From Nemertoderma westbladi (taxonomy: Eukaryota > Xenacoelomorpha > Nemertodermatida > Nemertodermatidae): a DNA stretch of 64,000 nucleotides. Where the stretch lies: the NCBI GenBank assembly GCA_032718475.1, contig JAUCBJ010006988.1, positions 62,001 through 126,000 on the forward strand, read 5' to 3'. Position numbers and translations under genes: made by a program. Below the pieces are notes generated by a model. It did not search any database, was not told the origin of the DNA, and saw nothing but the letters and a program-made list of their open reading frames with translations. Positions 23,387 through 34,800 of the stretch are shown one piece after another; within the stretch, counting starts at the first letter, position 1; each line of letters opens with the position of its first letter.

Positions 23387-25264
23387 TGGCGGTTCGATAT
23401 AATGGCCATCGTCCTCCGTAGTGGGTTGACTAGCGTCGCCCCTTATTAAACTATCAACAAACGCTTGTGCAATGGTAGGGTATATCGCTCTCTGATACCA
23501 AGATCATCTTCTATCAACTCAGTCATAGCTGCTATATGAGTTTATCGATATTATAATTAGGGATGTCCCGGAATTCCGTTCCGGCCGGAATTCCGGTGGT
23601 TTTTGCCAGATTCCGGTTCCGCCCGGAATTGCCGGAATGGGGTCAATTCCGGCCGGAATTTTACCGGAATTACCAGTTTACTAACTAGTGTAATAGTTTT
23701 AATTAGTTTGTGAAATTATTATCACACATAATGTAAAAACAATTACAATATTATAATAGGTATTGTCCAACATAACATCGTATTACCCCTAAAGCTGTAG
23801 CTTATTTACAAAGGGGTCCTTTATGTCACTCACTATGTTACTTAATTAGGTCCTGCGTCATTAGCCTTAGGTGTTGCGTAACACAGTAGTTTTATTTATA
23901 CAGAAAATATATTTCTTACCAAAATATATTTATTCCCAGCAAAAATTAAATTGTAATATGTAATATTGACTCTCGTTTATTGATTTCGTCAGAATTACAT
24001 GTCACTGTAACCTGCTTCTTTCCATTAACGGCGCCAGGATATTGAACCTAAGCAATTAATAATACATTTTTGGTCTACGTTGGTTTTTAGGTATGAGCCC
24101 CAAAACCTAACTTTTGGCCAAGGTTATGGGTTTTTGGAAAAATAATGAAATTTAATTCCATGTCGTTTAACCCTGTTTGACCCGGGGTGGTCATTTTAGA
24201 AATTTTTTTGTAACTCAACTGTATCTTTTAGCCAGGTATGGTGGGAAAACCTAGATTTCGCGACTTTTCATAAAATTTAATGGGCAATCCACCAGCGCAA
24301 ACGCCAAAAACATAGCTTTGTTAGTTTTCGTGTTGTCCCATTCTGGCACTCATCTCCAGTAATTTTCGGCGAAAATTTTTTCAAAAGTTTTAATAGCTCG
24401 ATAAAAATAATTTATTTGCGGTACCGGTATATAACGGTTCTTTTAGATGATGATCACGATTATAGAACTCAGATATAACAGACGAGGGAAAATTTATAGT
24501 AATGAAAAAAACACGAAAAAAACAAGTAGTGCAAATATGATAATGAAAAATCACCACAAATCAAACTAATTTTATGACATTAGGGGCTTTCCGGGATGCT
24601 GATCATGAAAATGAAACTCATATCCTATCACATCCGATTCATTATGGCATTTTTGGACATGTGCCAATTTGGAACGAAAAATAGAAGTACCGGTAGCACA
24701 AATTGATAAAAATTTAATGTTTACAAGCTTCCATTAAATATTCTTAACAAGTTCTATCGTGATCAGCGACCTCGACCCTATAGATTCAGAATTATCCATC
24801 CAAACACAACGTGTTTTAGTTTGAAAATTTTTCACTTGTACTTTTCGTCCTGGGGGACCAGAATAGTGCAACAAAATGATGGCTGCAATGCCAGAAAATA
24901 TTTTTAAAAAATTATATTTTCAGCCAAGATCTAAAAAAATTCTAAAAATGACAACCCACCCAGGGCCGATTACTAAAAATAGACCTGACCAGATAGGGTT
25001 AAGGCCCCCAAGTACCCCAGCCCCAATTTCAATTTCTCTTGCTTCTGGGCCAGGCCACTCTCACACCAAAATTCCCCCAAGGTGCTTTTTCATCTTATTA
25101 GTAAACTTAGTTTTAGAAATTAAAAAAATACGTATATTTCACAAAAAAATATAAAGGGTAATGGTCATTTAGTGTATTTCACTAACTACATAAAAATTCC
25201 GGTTCCGGCCGGAATTCCGGCCGGAATATTCCGGCATACTGAATTCCGGTTCCGGTTCCGGCCG

Positions 25265-25461
25265 TGTAGGATAGTGATCACTATCAGTATCAACTGTATG
25301 TACATATAAATGTAAACCTATAAGTAACAAGGGAGATTATTATTCTAGAACTGAGATGAAAGAACATAGCTACAGTATACGAATATCTTGTATTCTAATA
25401 TTTACATAATTAAAGTAATACATGAAAATATACTCAATGTCACTTCTTTCATTATCATACA
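25265..25461 (+). repeat. 5' LTR of the gypsy-like element
   Basis: It is 197 bp, beginning TG and ending CA, and almost identical to 29924-30120. It should contain the promoter for the genomic RNA, though no single TATA box stands out. It is followed at once by the presumed primer-binding site. Confidence 0.92.
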
Positions 25462-25534
25462 TGGCGCTGCGAGTATTAAAGAACCAGTGAGATAACCCAT
25501 CTATTTATACACTGTAGGTCACTTAACTATAAAA

Positions 25535-27172
25535 ATGGGAGATAAAACCGAATTGTCAACAGACCAATTACAGGCCATCATTAACGCTGCTGTCTCTGCA
25601 GCCGTTTCTCAGATGGCAAATGTACCGTCAAATTCAGCTCAGAATGAAACAATACGGGGACTACAGATCCCTATTCTTGATTTGGGCATCGATAAATCTC
25701 CAAAAAGTTTTTCTGACTGGAAACTGACTTGGGAAGACTATGCCAATCTCTCCGGTTTGACCACTTTCCCAGAATCAAAACAAATGCGCGTCCTTCGACT
25801 GGCTCTATCCGCTGAAACCAGGGATATTCTAAACGCATTTGATTTACCTGAAACCAGCACAGTTCCAAATGCCATTGCTCGTTTGGAGACTTATGTAAAT
25901 GGTGCAGTCAATATAACAATGGAACGACGAACATTTCGCCTAAGACACCAGGAGGAGGGCGAATCCATAGAGGACTGCTATCTTGCTCTGAGAAACCTAG
26001 CTCGTTCATGCAAATTCAATGACCCGGAAATCGATCAGTATAACCAAGCACTAAAAGACCAACTAGTTGAAGCTCTCACTAATGAAGAGGACAAACAAAA
26101 GGTCTTGAAATTACGGGATGCCCCTTTGAATACCATAATTGATGAGTTAAGAGCTGAAGAATCTGCATCAGCCAGTGCTGCTGCTATTGTTAAAAAGGAA
26201 CCAGCCATCAATGCTGCTAAGTCTTCCACCTACAAAGGAAACAAATGGAAAAATAAGGCAACTCAAAATGATGATACAACATCACACAATCAACAGAGTA
26301 AAAGGTTGTGTAAATGGTGTGGTGGAACCTGTTCATCAAAGGACGTTTGTCGTGCCAAAGATAAGATATGTGGCTTCTGCGACATAAAGGGCCATCTATC
26401 ATCTGTCTGTAGAAAAAAGAAATACTCAGGATCTCCAGAAACCCACGATATCTTGACTGTCACTATCATGCGATCAGGAGCATCTCAGAGCCCATCTGTC
26501 AAAAGTTCCCCTACAACTGTCATTGGTGTACAACATCATGATTTTAAAACATCAATTCCTATGCTTCCTGACTCTGGAGCTGACCTATGTGCAGTAGGAC
26601 CAAAATTTATCAAACTTCTAGACATTGATATTGACAATCTCGCCCCTTCACCTTATATAACCACAGTCGCGGATGGTTCTAAAATGTACCCATTAGGCAA
26701 GGTGCGAAATGTCACACTAACAAAAAATAATCAGAAAGTGGAAACAGACATTCACGTTTTCCCACACGTCTCAACTCCACTTCTGTCATGGACAGTAGCA
26801 AAGAAATTCAAGATAATTTCACCAACATTTCCAGAGCCATGGGTAACTGAAACCTGTTCAAAAAATAGTCCACCATTAAGCAATAAATCTCAAACAGCAT
26901 CAAATACAAACCAATCAAGAACTTATGCAGAAGTTGTTTGTCAACAACCTCTTACAAACACTTTTCAAACCAAAAACGCTGCCACTAATAAAGAGAATAC
27001 CAATAAAAGGGATGAGGACAAAATTAATATTTTAAAGGAGTTTAAAGATGTATTCTCCGATGAAATAAAAGTAATGCCAGGTGAACAATATCACATCGAC
27101 TTAAAACCAAACGCCAAGCCGTTTTCCATTAGTGCACCAAGGACAGTTCCATTAGCATATCGTGATAGCTGA
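25535..27172 (+). CDS. Gag and protease of the gypsy-like element
   Basis: The 545-codon ORF begins at ATG 25535. Residues 50-200 resemble a retrotransposon capsid region (FSDWKLTWEDY, LRHQEEGESIEDCY). Residues about 257-298 hold cysteine/histidine clusters, the second a perfect CCHC knuckle (CGFCDIKGHLSSVC) for RNA binding. An aspartic protease active site, PDSGADLCAVG, is at about residue 345. Near the end is DLKPNAKPFS, the usual lead-in to reverse transcriptase. The ORF then stops at 27172 beside a short imperfect duplication (CATATCGTGATAGCTG and ATATCGTGACTCACAGCTG), after which pol continues in another frame. So gag-protease is intact, but the join to pol is probably damaged. Confidence 0.88.
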   Translation: MGDKTELSTDQLQAIINAAVSAAVSQMANVPSNSAQNETIRGLQIPILDLGIDKSPKSFSDWKLTWEDYANLSGLTTFPESKQMRVLRLALSAETRDILNAFDLPETSTVPNAIARLETYVNGAVNITMERRTFRLRHQEEGESIEDCYLALRNLARSCKFNDPEIDQYNQALKDQLVEALTNEEDKQKVLKLRDAPLNTIIDELRAEESASASAAAIVKKEPAINAAKSSTYKGNKWKNKATQNDDTTSHNQQSKRLCKWCGGTCSSKDVCRAKDKICGFCDIKGHLSSVCRKKKYSGSPETHDILTVTIMRSGASQSPSVKSSPTTVIGVQHHDFKTSIPMLPDSGADLCAVGPKFIKLLDIDIDNLAPSPYITTVADGSKMYPLGKVRNVTLTKNNQKVETDIHVFPHVSTPLLSWTVAKKFKIISPTFPEPWVTETCSKNSPPLSNKSQTASNTNQSRTYAEVVCQQPLTNTFQTKNAATNKENTNKRDEDKINILKEFKDVFSDEIKVMPGEQYHIDLKPNAKPFSISAPRTVPLAYRDS

Positions 27173-27180
27173 TATCGTGA

Positions 27181-29859
27181 CTCACAGCTGAATTAGAACT
27201 GCTCACATCTAAGGGAATAATAGAAAGAGTTAGTCATCCAACCGACTGGGTGGCTCCGATTGTTGTTGCTCCAAAAAAAGGCTCTGATAATATACGAATG
27301 TGTGTTGATCTCAGTCAACTAAATCGCCACGTACGCCGTGAACGTTATTGGACACATTCGCCAATGGAGGCTGTAGCAGGAATCCCAACCACTTCCCAGT
27401 GGTACACTGTGATTGACGCTGTTAAGGGCTATCACCAATGTCCACTTGATGATGAGTCAAAAGATCTTACAACTTTCCTCACACCGAATGGGAGATACCG
27501 CTTTCTCAGAGCACCATTTGGAGTTAGTTCAATCAGTGAACACTATAACCGAAGAATGGATGAAGCTTTGGAAGGAATTCAATTCGTGAGAAAAATTGTA
27601 GATGATGTATTGATATTTGGAGCAACCTACGACGAATTAATTAGCCGAACACATGCTGTACTACAAAGATGCCGTGAACGGGGTATCACTCTTTGTCAGA
27701 AAAAGCTTCAATTTGCTCAACAAGAAGTATGTTTTGCTGGCTATGTAATTTCAGGAGGCTCATACCACACAAATCCAGATATCACAACAGCAATAAAATC
27801 ATACCCAACACCCACAAACAGAACAGACATTCGCTCTTTCTTTGGACTTGTAAATCAGGTCTCACCCAAGACATCTGCTATTGAACCTCTCCACCATTTA
27901 CGTGAACTCCTCTCTACAAAGAAAGACTTCATATGGGATGCAACACATGACAAAGCTTTTGCACAAGCCAAAGAAATACTCTCAGAGGCAATATCATTAG
28001 GATTCTTCTCAGCAAACCATGACACCCAATTGATAACAGATGCCTCTAGAATAGGTCTTGGCTATATCCTCCAACAACGTCCTCAAGGAGAGACTGGTGA
28101 GTGGACAACTATACAAGTTGGATCTCGTTTCCTAACAGACACTGAAACAAGATATGCAGTAATAGAACTTGAACTACTTGGCATTGCATGGGCTTGTAAG
28201 AAATTGGATAAATTTGTACAAGGATTAGATTTCACTATTCTTACAGATCATAAGCCTATTGTGCCAATCTTAAACAGTCACCGTTTAGACGAAATAGAGA
28301 ACCCACGCCTCCAACGTCTTCGTCAACATCTTATGCCTTATGCTATTACAGCAAAATGGATAAAGGGGTCTACCAATATTGCAGCAGATGCACTATCACG
28401 AAATCCTGTCAATGGCGATAATCAAACAGTAGATATGGCCGATATTGAACCAATTGATGTGTCTACAAGGATATACGACTCAAATAAATCGCCTTCTATA
28501 CATGAAATCAGACTATTTTCATCCGGCACAAGAGATGAGGATCTGCGAGTTGCTGAGCTGAGAAAATATGCCATTGAGGATGGTGAATACATCCACCTTC
28601 GTGAAATAATCTCCAAAAGTGGTTTTCCAAATACTCCTTCTGAACTGCCAGAGAATATTAGGAAATATTGGAGTGTCCATTCCGATCTCACTGTTGAAGA
28701 TGGTCTTATCCTACTAGGCTGTCGTCTACTAGTCCCAGCAGCTCTTCGTGCAACAGTCTTATCACGGCTCCATGAAGCACATCAAGGTATCACCCGCACA
28801 ACAGAGAGAGCACAGCTGAGTTTGTATTGGCCGGGAATGTTTAATGACATAACCTCATTTATTAGTTCATGTCGCTTCTGTCAAGAGAGATTACCAGCCA
28901 AACCACGGGATCCTCTTATACAAAAGCCATTACCAGAACGACCATTTCAAGAAATAGCCAGTGATCTCGCTATAGTTAGTGGAAAACAATACCTGATCAA
29001 TGTATGCTGCTACAGTGACTGGCCTGAGATACATTGTTTGGGAAATAATTCCACATCCCCTGCAATCATTGACTCTCTAAAAGACTTCTTTGTCCGGACA
29101 TCAGTCCCAGATGTATTTTGGTCTGACAACGGCCCACAATTCAAATGTCATAAAATGAAAGAATTTATGGCTGACTGGGGAATAGAACATAAAACCAGCA
29201 GCCCCCACCATCCACAATCGAATGGAAAAGCAGAAGCAACTGTAAAATCAATGAAAAAGTTAATTCAATCCAACCATAAAGGACACATACTCAATATTGA
29301 CGGTCTAAGACGCGCTCTTCTTTCATACAGAAATACGCCATGTCGCCGCGATGGCCTATCCCCTGCTATGAAACTGTACGGCCGACCAATTCAGGATCGC
29401 CTACCAGCTCACCGTTCTTCCTTCGACCCAAAGTGGATAAAACAACATCGTACAATTGATGAACGAACAACAAATACACAGATGAAGGCTAAAGCATACT
29501 TCGACATACATACACGGCCCAATGACTCATTCAAAATAGGGGCAAATGTTTTAATATGGAATATGATAACCCGTCGGTGGAACTTATCTGGTAGCGTTAT
29601 AGAGGTAATAAACCCACGTAAATACGTTGTTCGAACTACCAGCGGGCGTGTTCTAACACGCAATAGAAAACATCTACATCGCCAACAAATACTACCTGCA
29701 CCCATTCCGGTGAACATCAAACCGCACGTAGATCACTCGGAAAATCCACAACCGATGAACACTATGGGAAAACCAATACATTCTACAACATGTCCACCTC
29801 TGCGTAGAAGTTCTAGACAAGTTCGAAGACCAATACGCTTAATAGAGGAGATGGAATAA
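27181..29859 (+). CDS. Reverse transcriptase, RNase H and integrase of the gypsy-like element
   Basis: The frame is open for 892 codons to TAA at 29859, with no credible start of its own since it normally follows gag-protease. In order: RT (DWVAPIVVAPKK, then IVDDVLIFG with the catalytic aspartate pair at about 27598); RNase H (LITDASRIGLG, TDHKPI, STNIAADALSR); integrase zinc finger (HEAHQG...CRFCQ); integrase core with D, D and E in ASDLAIV, WSDNGPQF and HHPQSNGKAEA; then a basic C-terminal tail. I see no chromodomain. It copies element RNA into DNA and inserts it. All catalytic residues are present; only the frame break at about 27160-27180 argues against autonomy. Confidence 0.9.
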   Translation, partial: LTAELELLTSKGIIERVSHPTDWVAPIVVAPKKGSDNIRMCVDLSQLNRHVRRERYWTHSPMEAVAGIPTTSQWYTVIDAVKGYHQCPLDDESKDLTTFLTPNGRYRFLRAPFGVSSISEHYNRRMDEALEGIQFVRKIVDDVLIFGATYDELISRTHAVLQRCRERGITLCQKKLQFAQQEVCFAGYVISGGSYHTNPDITTAIKSYPTPTNRTDIRSFFGLVNQVSPKTSAIEPLHHLRELLSTKKDFIWDATHDKAFAQAKEILSEAISLGFFSANHDTQLITDASRIGLGYILQQRPQGETGEWTTIQVGSRFLTDTETRYAVIELELLGIAWACKKLDKFVQGLDFTILTDHKPIVPILNSHRLDEIENPRLQRLRQHLMPYAITAKWIKGSTNIAADALSRNPVNGDNQTVDMADIEPIDVSTRIYDSNKSPSIHEIRLFSSGTRDEDLRVAELRKYAIEDGEYIHLREIISKSGFPNTPSELPENIRKYWSVHSDLTVEDGLILLGCRLLVPAALRATVLSRLHEAHQGITRTTERAQLSLYWPGMFNDITSFISSCRFCQERLPAKPRDPLIQKPLPERPFQEIASDLAIVSGKQYLINVCCYSDWPEIHCLGNNSTSPAIIDSLKDFFVRTSVPDVFWSDNGPQFKCHKMKEFMADWGIEHKTSSPHHPQSNGKAEATVKSMKKLIQSNHKGHILNIDGLRRALLSYRNTPCRRDGLSPAMKLYGRPIQDRLPAHRSSFDPKWIKQHRTIDERTTNTQMKAKAYFDIHTRPNDSFKIGANVLIWNMITRRWNLSGSVIEVINPRKYVVRTTSGRVLTRNRKHLHRQQILPAPIPVNIKPHVDHSENPQPMNTMGKPIHSTTCPPLRRSSRQVRRPIRLIEEME

Positions 29860-29923
29860 AAACTGTTTTCATTCTAAACCTGAATCAATAACTGAACAAT
29901 ACACCGATTCAGGCTGGGGGAGG

Positions 29924-30120
29924 TGTAGGATAGTGATCACTATCAGTATCAACTGTATGTACATATAAATGTAAACCTATAAGTAACAAGGGAGATTATT
30001 ATTCTAGAACTGAGATGAAAGAACATAGCTACAGTATACGAATATCTTGTATTCTAATATTTACATAATTAAAGTAATACATTAAAATATACTCAATGTC
30101 ACTTCTTTCATTATCATACA
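29924..30120 (+). repeat. 3' LTR of the gypsy-like element
   Basis: It is 197 bp and matches the 5' LTR except for a G/T difference in the ACATGAAAAT segment. It ends CATACA directly against the GGCCG target duplication. Confidence 0.92.
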
Positions 30121-30164
30121 GGCCGGAATCAAATTATCGATTCCGGGACATCCCTAATTATAAT

Positions 30165-31875
30165 TAATTATATTTAGGCTAGCGGTCGTCGCTGCCTCCC
30201 CCTCAATGCCCCCGGACAGCGCAAGATCCTCAGCGCTGATGTACTGTCGTCGCTGTGCCTCTCGCCAATGTAGTAGCTACACAACGACAACAATATCCAG
30301 CGAGAGTCACTCCACTGTCCGTCCCAAGTGCTTAGAATTACTTCAGGCAGGTTCTTGCTACAGAGGTAGGGCAACTTTCACAACTGCGACTCGCTACTGT
30401 AAACATACTTTAGTAGTAACATTCACCTATAAATGCACAAATTCCACACAACTGTCACAAATTGTACACATTCGGGCCATTTGTCCGTTAGTCAAGTGCC
30501 TTCCAGAATGCCACGTTATTATTATGTATCCCTGGATACTAGCAGTGTGCTATTTATTCCGTATGTTATTCAATGGTGCAAGCTTTCTATTGTTCTTTTA
30601 ACTCGCTTCTAATTCTAGCGTGGTTGTTGCTATGGTGACATTATGGAAAGCTAGCAGTAGAATTAGGGTAATTCTCATGCATACAGATCTGGGATGCTAT
30701 TTAATAGTAATTCTTTAATTGTCAATATTCCCTTTTATACATGATTTTATTAATTTTATCGGCTATTGACTATATATTGAAGATTCTCGCACACTAATAT
30801 ACTTAATAGGGTGAATCTCTGCTCCCATGATCTATTAATTAATGGAATTTTGGGAATGTTATAAATTGTATAAAATAACAATTTATCAAATTCATCAAAG
30901 GATATGAATTTAAATTTATTCCCGTAAATTTTATTATTTAATATTAAAATAGACACAATTTTCTTCCAGAACATGTCTGGGGACTAGGATCCTTAATTCT
31001 AGGAAATTGGTCTTTTTAAGAGTATCGGTAAGTACTACGATATCTTAATCGACTAGAATTTTAAAGGATCTGAATTTTAACAGATTTTGGATTTCTAGAT
31101 TTTCTTGGTTTACAAACTCCTTAGAGTTTATTTGTCTGCCTTTTACTCTATTATAACATTTGTCTTAATAGATTTTATAAATATTTTTTAAATATTTAAT
31201 ATTTAAGATGGGCACCGATTTATTCCAGAACATGTCTGGGGACGTTAACCACTGATTCTAGAATTTTGTCTTTCAAGAATATCGGTGGGTGCCGCGATAT
31301 CTTAATCGACTAGAATTGCAGATGGTCAAAGGGTTTAACAGATTTATTTTGCGTTTTACGCTACTGTTAAATGGACATAATTCTACTATATGTATTATTT
31401 AATATACGGTATGAGAGCAATATTGCAAGAAGCAATGTCAGTGAGAAGAGGCAAGTCGTTTCCAAGGTCTACCCAGAGCTTGGTTTAGCCGAGACACGAG
31501 GATCTGAACTTTGCATTCCTAATACTCTACTTACCAATAATACTTGAGTATAGTAGGGGCGTTATTTTGTACTTTAATAAGTATGGACATTTCATCTTAC
31601 TGTAGTCACGTATTTATAATATGATACGGACAGTAAGGAAAGAGAAAAAGAATTATTTCTCGCCGTTAAACTTAAAGATATATTGCTAAGTAATTAAGTA
31701 ATAAACACGAATATATATATTGTACTAATCTACTAAATAATCGCTAAAATAATATTCTACTAAATAAAATTAAAGAAAACGATTATAATAATAAAATTAC
31801 GTAATAATACATACATAAATATAAAAATAATAAAAAATATAAAATAATGTAGTCACACACCCACTCCAGACGCTG
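30165..31875. other. Spacer of the giant element between pol and accessory ORFs
   Basis: No supported ORF is present. Two related segments, about 30965-31090 and 31220-31345, both start TTCCAGAACATGTCTGGGGA and end near TCTTAATCGACTAGAATT, a tandem duplication about 255 bp apart. The left part (30170-30380) is more GC-rich. The spacer could carry signals for expressing the downstream ORFs, such as a splice acceptor or internal promoter, but none can be named from sequence alone. Confidence 0.45.
30965..31345 (-). repeat. Diverged tandem duplication within the giant element
   Basis: Two copies of a ~125-bp block share CCAGAACATGTCTGGGGA, an ATTCTAG block, AATATCGGT and GATATCTTAATCGACTAG. The spacing is about 255 bp. 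The CAGAACATGTCTG core is itself palindromic. Confidence 0.7.
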
Positions 31876-34800
31876 TTACATTGGGGAGTCCCTAAATGTT
31901 TGTTGGATTAGGGAGGTGGTCGTGGGAAGAGTATCTTGCCTTCCATAGTTTCCGGATAGTTCTCTGTCTCTTTCCAGTAAACATAAATGACCAACTGGGC
32001 GATTGAGTTGTTGTGTTTCGAATACAATTCCAGGTTTCTTAAAGTTACGTCGCATGACGATGAGTTCTACCGATCGCACTAAATCATCATCGGATATATG
32101 AGTATCGATGATACGACCTGTCTGCCACTGCTTACGTGGAAGATCTGATTCCACAATAAGGACCATGTCTCTGGCGCTGACGTTTTCTTGCTGCGCAAAC
32201 CACTTGGTTCGAAGTTGTAGCGTAGGCAGATAATGTTTTTCGAAATGGTCAGCGACACGATGGGATAACAACTGCATAAGTTGCCAAGTTTGTCGGCAGT
32301 ATTCGTCTCCGTCCGTGATTTCCGATTGCGGGAGCATGGCTACAGGTTTCTTTAGTAGGAAATGCGCGGGTGTTAGCGCTTCTAGGGAGTCGGGACTCGA
32401 TGAGACTGGCATAAGCGGTCTCTCATTAAGATAGGCGGCGATTTCTTCCATTAACGTCCGCAAAAGTTTGTCCGTGAGATACGCGCGGCAAGGCACTATA
32501 AAGTGAAATGCGGTCTTCACGCTCCTTATTAATCTCTCCCAACTTCCTCCCCACCAAGGGGCATCGGCGGTGTTGAAGGTCCAGCTAGATGCTGTTACCC
32601 TTAGCTGATCGTCCACCTGTCTTTGGTTCCAATCTTTAACGTAAGCTTTGATCTCATTATTGGCGCCAATGAAGTTCGTTCCCTTATCAGATCTCATCGT
32701 GTTGCTAGTTCCAAAGCGAGCGATCTGTCGGCATAAACTCAGTATGAAGCTGTTGGTAGATAGATCGTTCACCATATCTAGATGGATCGCTCTACAAGTC
32801 ATGCAGACAAAGATGACACACCATCGCTTGACTATAGTCCTAGCACAATATACCTCAATAGGGCCAAATAAATCCACACCAGTATTGGTAAAGGGTGGTT
32901 CATAGAAGCTTACTCGTTCCCTAGGTAATTCTGCCTCTCGCTGTGTTAAAGGCCTACTGAATGCTTTCCTACAGGGTATACAGTTCCTAAGAACTTGGTT
33001 CAGAGCTCTACGGGGCTTATGGAAATAATAGCGAGTTCGAATTTCGCTCAGAACTCATTCTCTACCAGCATGGTAAAGCCTACTGTGAACATCTACAATC
33101 ATCTTGATTTGTATTTCAAGATTTCTAATGAGTATGGGAAACTTAGTGTCAAAGGACAATGGATCATTAGTTAGTCTCCCTCCAACACGTATTAACCCAT
33201 CTATCATTGTGCTAGAGAAACGATCCCTTAAGCGCATCTGTGGATTTCTCAACAACAGGAAATACTTATCGGAATCTTCATAGCATTGCAGGAGTCTCAG
33301 TATCTGCTTATTGGTTTCTTCATGCTCTTGGTAACTGATCTTCTCCGTCAGAAACCTATCCGACACTTTGTAAGTGGGAAGATCTTTAATAGCATGGACC
33401 TTTTCGGATATTGTTGGAGCAGTATCATTAGCGACCTTCGTCCTGGAATAGTGATGATGGAAACATCTTTTCAGATACACGATGCCCTTACAAAGCCAAT
33501 TCCAGGAGCTATAATGATTTATCGCTCTCTGCAAAAGAGGTGAGAGTCCTTGCGAGACGTCTGGTGTTCCAGATTTCCAGTCTCTTTCTCTGATTTCTAC
33601 AACAGATTTATTTGTGGCGGGGGAGTTTAGATCCACAGCATCGTCCCCGGAGATGTGTAGTACAGACAGATCTATCACGGGTTTAAATAACTTTGATTTA
33701 CTCGTCCGGGTTTTAGGTTTGACTTTCTCCGTTCCCTTGGCTTGTCTAATCTCAGCCATGGTGAGATGAGGAGGCCGTTCATCCTCTTCTTTACTCAGGA
33801 AGTCGGGTCCACCTAACCAGTCTGGAGTATCTATCAGTTCTTGCGGGGTTGCTCCTCTAGAGGCAATGTCGGCTGGATTAATCGTCCCAGGGCAATGTCT
33901 CCATTGATCTATATTAGAGCGACAGACTGATAGACTTCATTGGTTATGTACTCCAAAATGAGTAAAGCATCAGTCCAATCGACAGTTTTCTCCAGTGGAT
34001 AGTCGATCTGTTCTGTTACATTCCGACCGATGGCTGTAGCGTATAGAGCCGCCTTTAACTCCGCTCGAGGAACTCGTAGTGTGGTGTTTATCAAAGCCTT
34101 AGAGGTGACCAAGGCAACTTTAATTCCATCCGGAGTTTCAACCCTCAGGTAGGCTACTATACCTATTCCCATATCGCTGGCGTCTCCAAACACATGGAGT
34201 TGATAGGAATACGTGGGGAGAACGTGACCAAAATATGAACGGGAAATCGTAAAGTTCTCGAAGGACGGTAGAGAATCTTCCCATTTCATCCACTTCTTTA
34301 GTAGTTCTCCCTGAAGTGGATCATCCCACGAGTGGTTTTCAAGCCACATTTGTTGCACTAAGCTCTGAGCAACCAATATAACTGGACTAATAAATCCCAA
34401 TGGATCGAAATAAGTGCTCAGGATACTTAGACAAATCCGTTTAGTTCTAACTGGATTATCTCGCTGTTTTAACTGGAAAAACTAGATATCTCTCACTGTG
34501 TCCCATTTTAAACCAAGTGTTTTGGTTTCCGGAAGATCGTCCTTGATGAGGTCCAGATCTTTAACACCGCGGTCTTCTACTGGGATCAATTCCAGAAACT
34601 CACGGGACTTACTAGTGAATTTGGTTAGTCGAAATCCACCACGTTGCAAGCACTCTACCATTCCCTAGGCAACATCAATGGCTTCTTCCACTGATGCGAG
34701 GGACTTTAAATTGTCGTCCATGTATATATCCTGTTTGATGTTGTCAATAACCGCTTTAGAGAAGGCGTCTCGGTTGTCATCAGCAGTGGTACGCACTACT

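Larger units (their letters stand above)
25265..30120 (+). mobile_element. Ty3/gypsy-like LTR retrotransposon, nearly intact
   Basis: The 197-bp LTRs at 25265-25461 and 29924-30120 (TGTAGGATAG...CATACA) differ at one position that I can see. A perfect 5-bp duplication GGCCG lies at 25260-25264 and 30121-30125. A polypurine run (GGGGGAGG, 29916-29923) precedes the 3' LTR, and TGGCGCTGCG directly after the 5' LTR is the presumed primer-binding site. The 4,856-bp element codes for gag-protease and RT-RNase H-integrase in that order, as in Ty3/gypsy. Near-identical LTRs imply recent insertion. Confidence 0.93.
23558..30156 (+). mobile_element. Non-autonomous hAT-like transposon, split by a gypsy-like element
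   Basis: The ends are TAGGGATGTCCCGGAAT (23558) and its complement (ending 30156). The flanks carry ATTATAAT on both sides (23550-23557 and 30157-30164), the 8-bp duplication expected for hAT. Just inside each end are arrays of GGAATTCCGG/CCGGCCGG motifs. Own length is about 1.74 kb (23558-25264 plus 30126-30156). No transposase or BED finger is visible, so it depends on a helper. It sits in the spacer between pol and the accessory ORFs of the giant element. Confidence 0.88.

Noticed and set aside
24876-25154. 92-codon ORF inside the hAT-like element, considered as a transposase remnant
   Set aside because: No BED finger, RNase H-like or dimerisation motif; composition is that of the surrounding low-complexity sequence.
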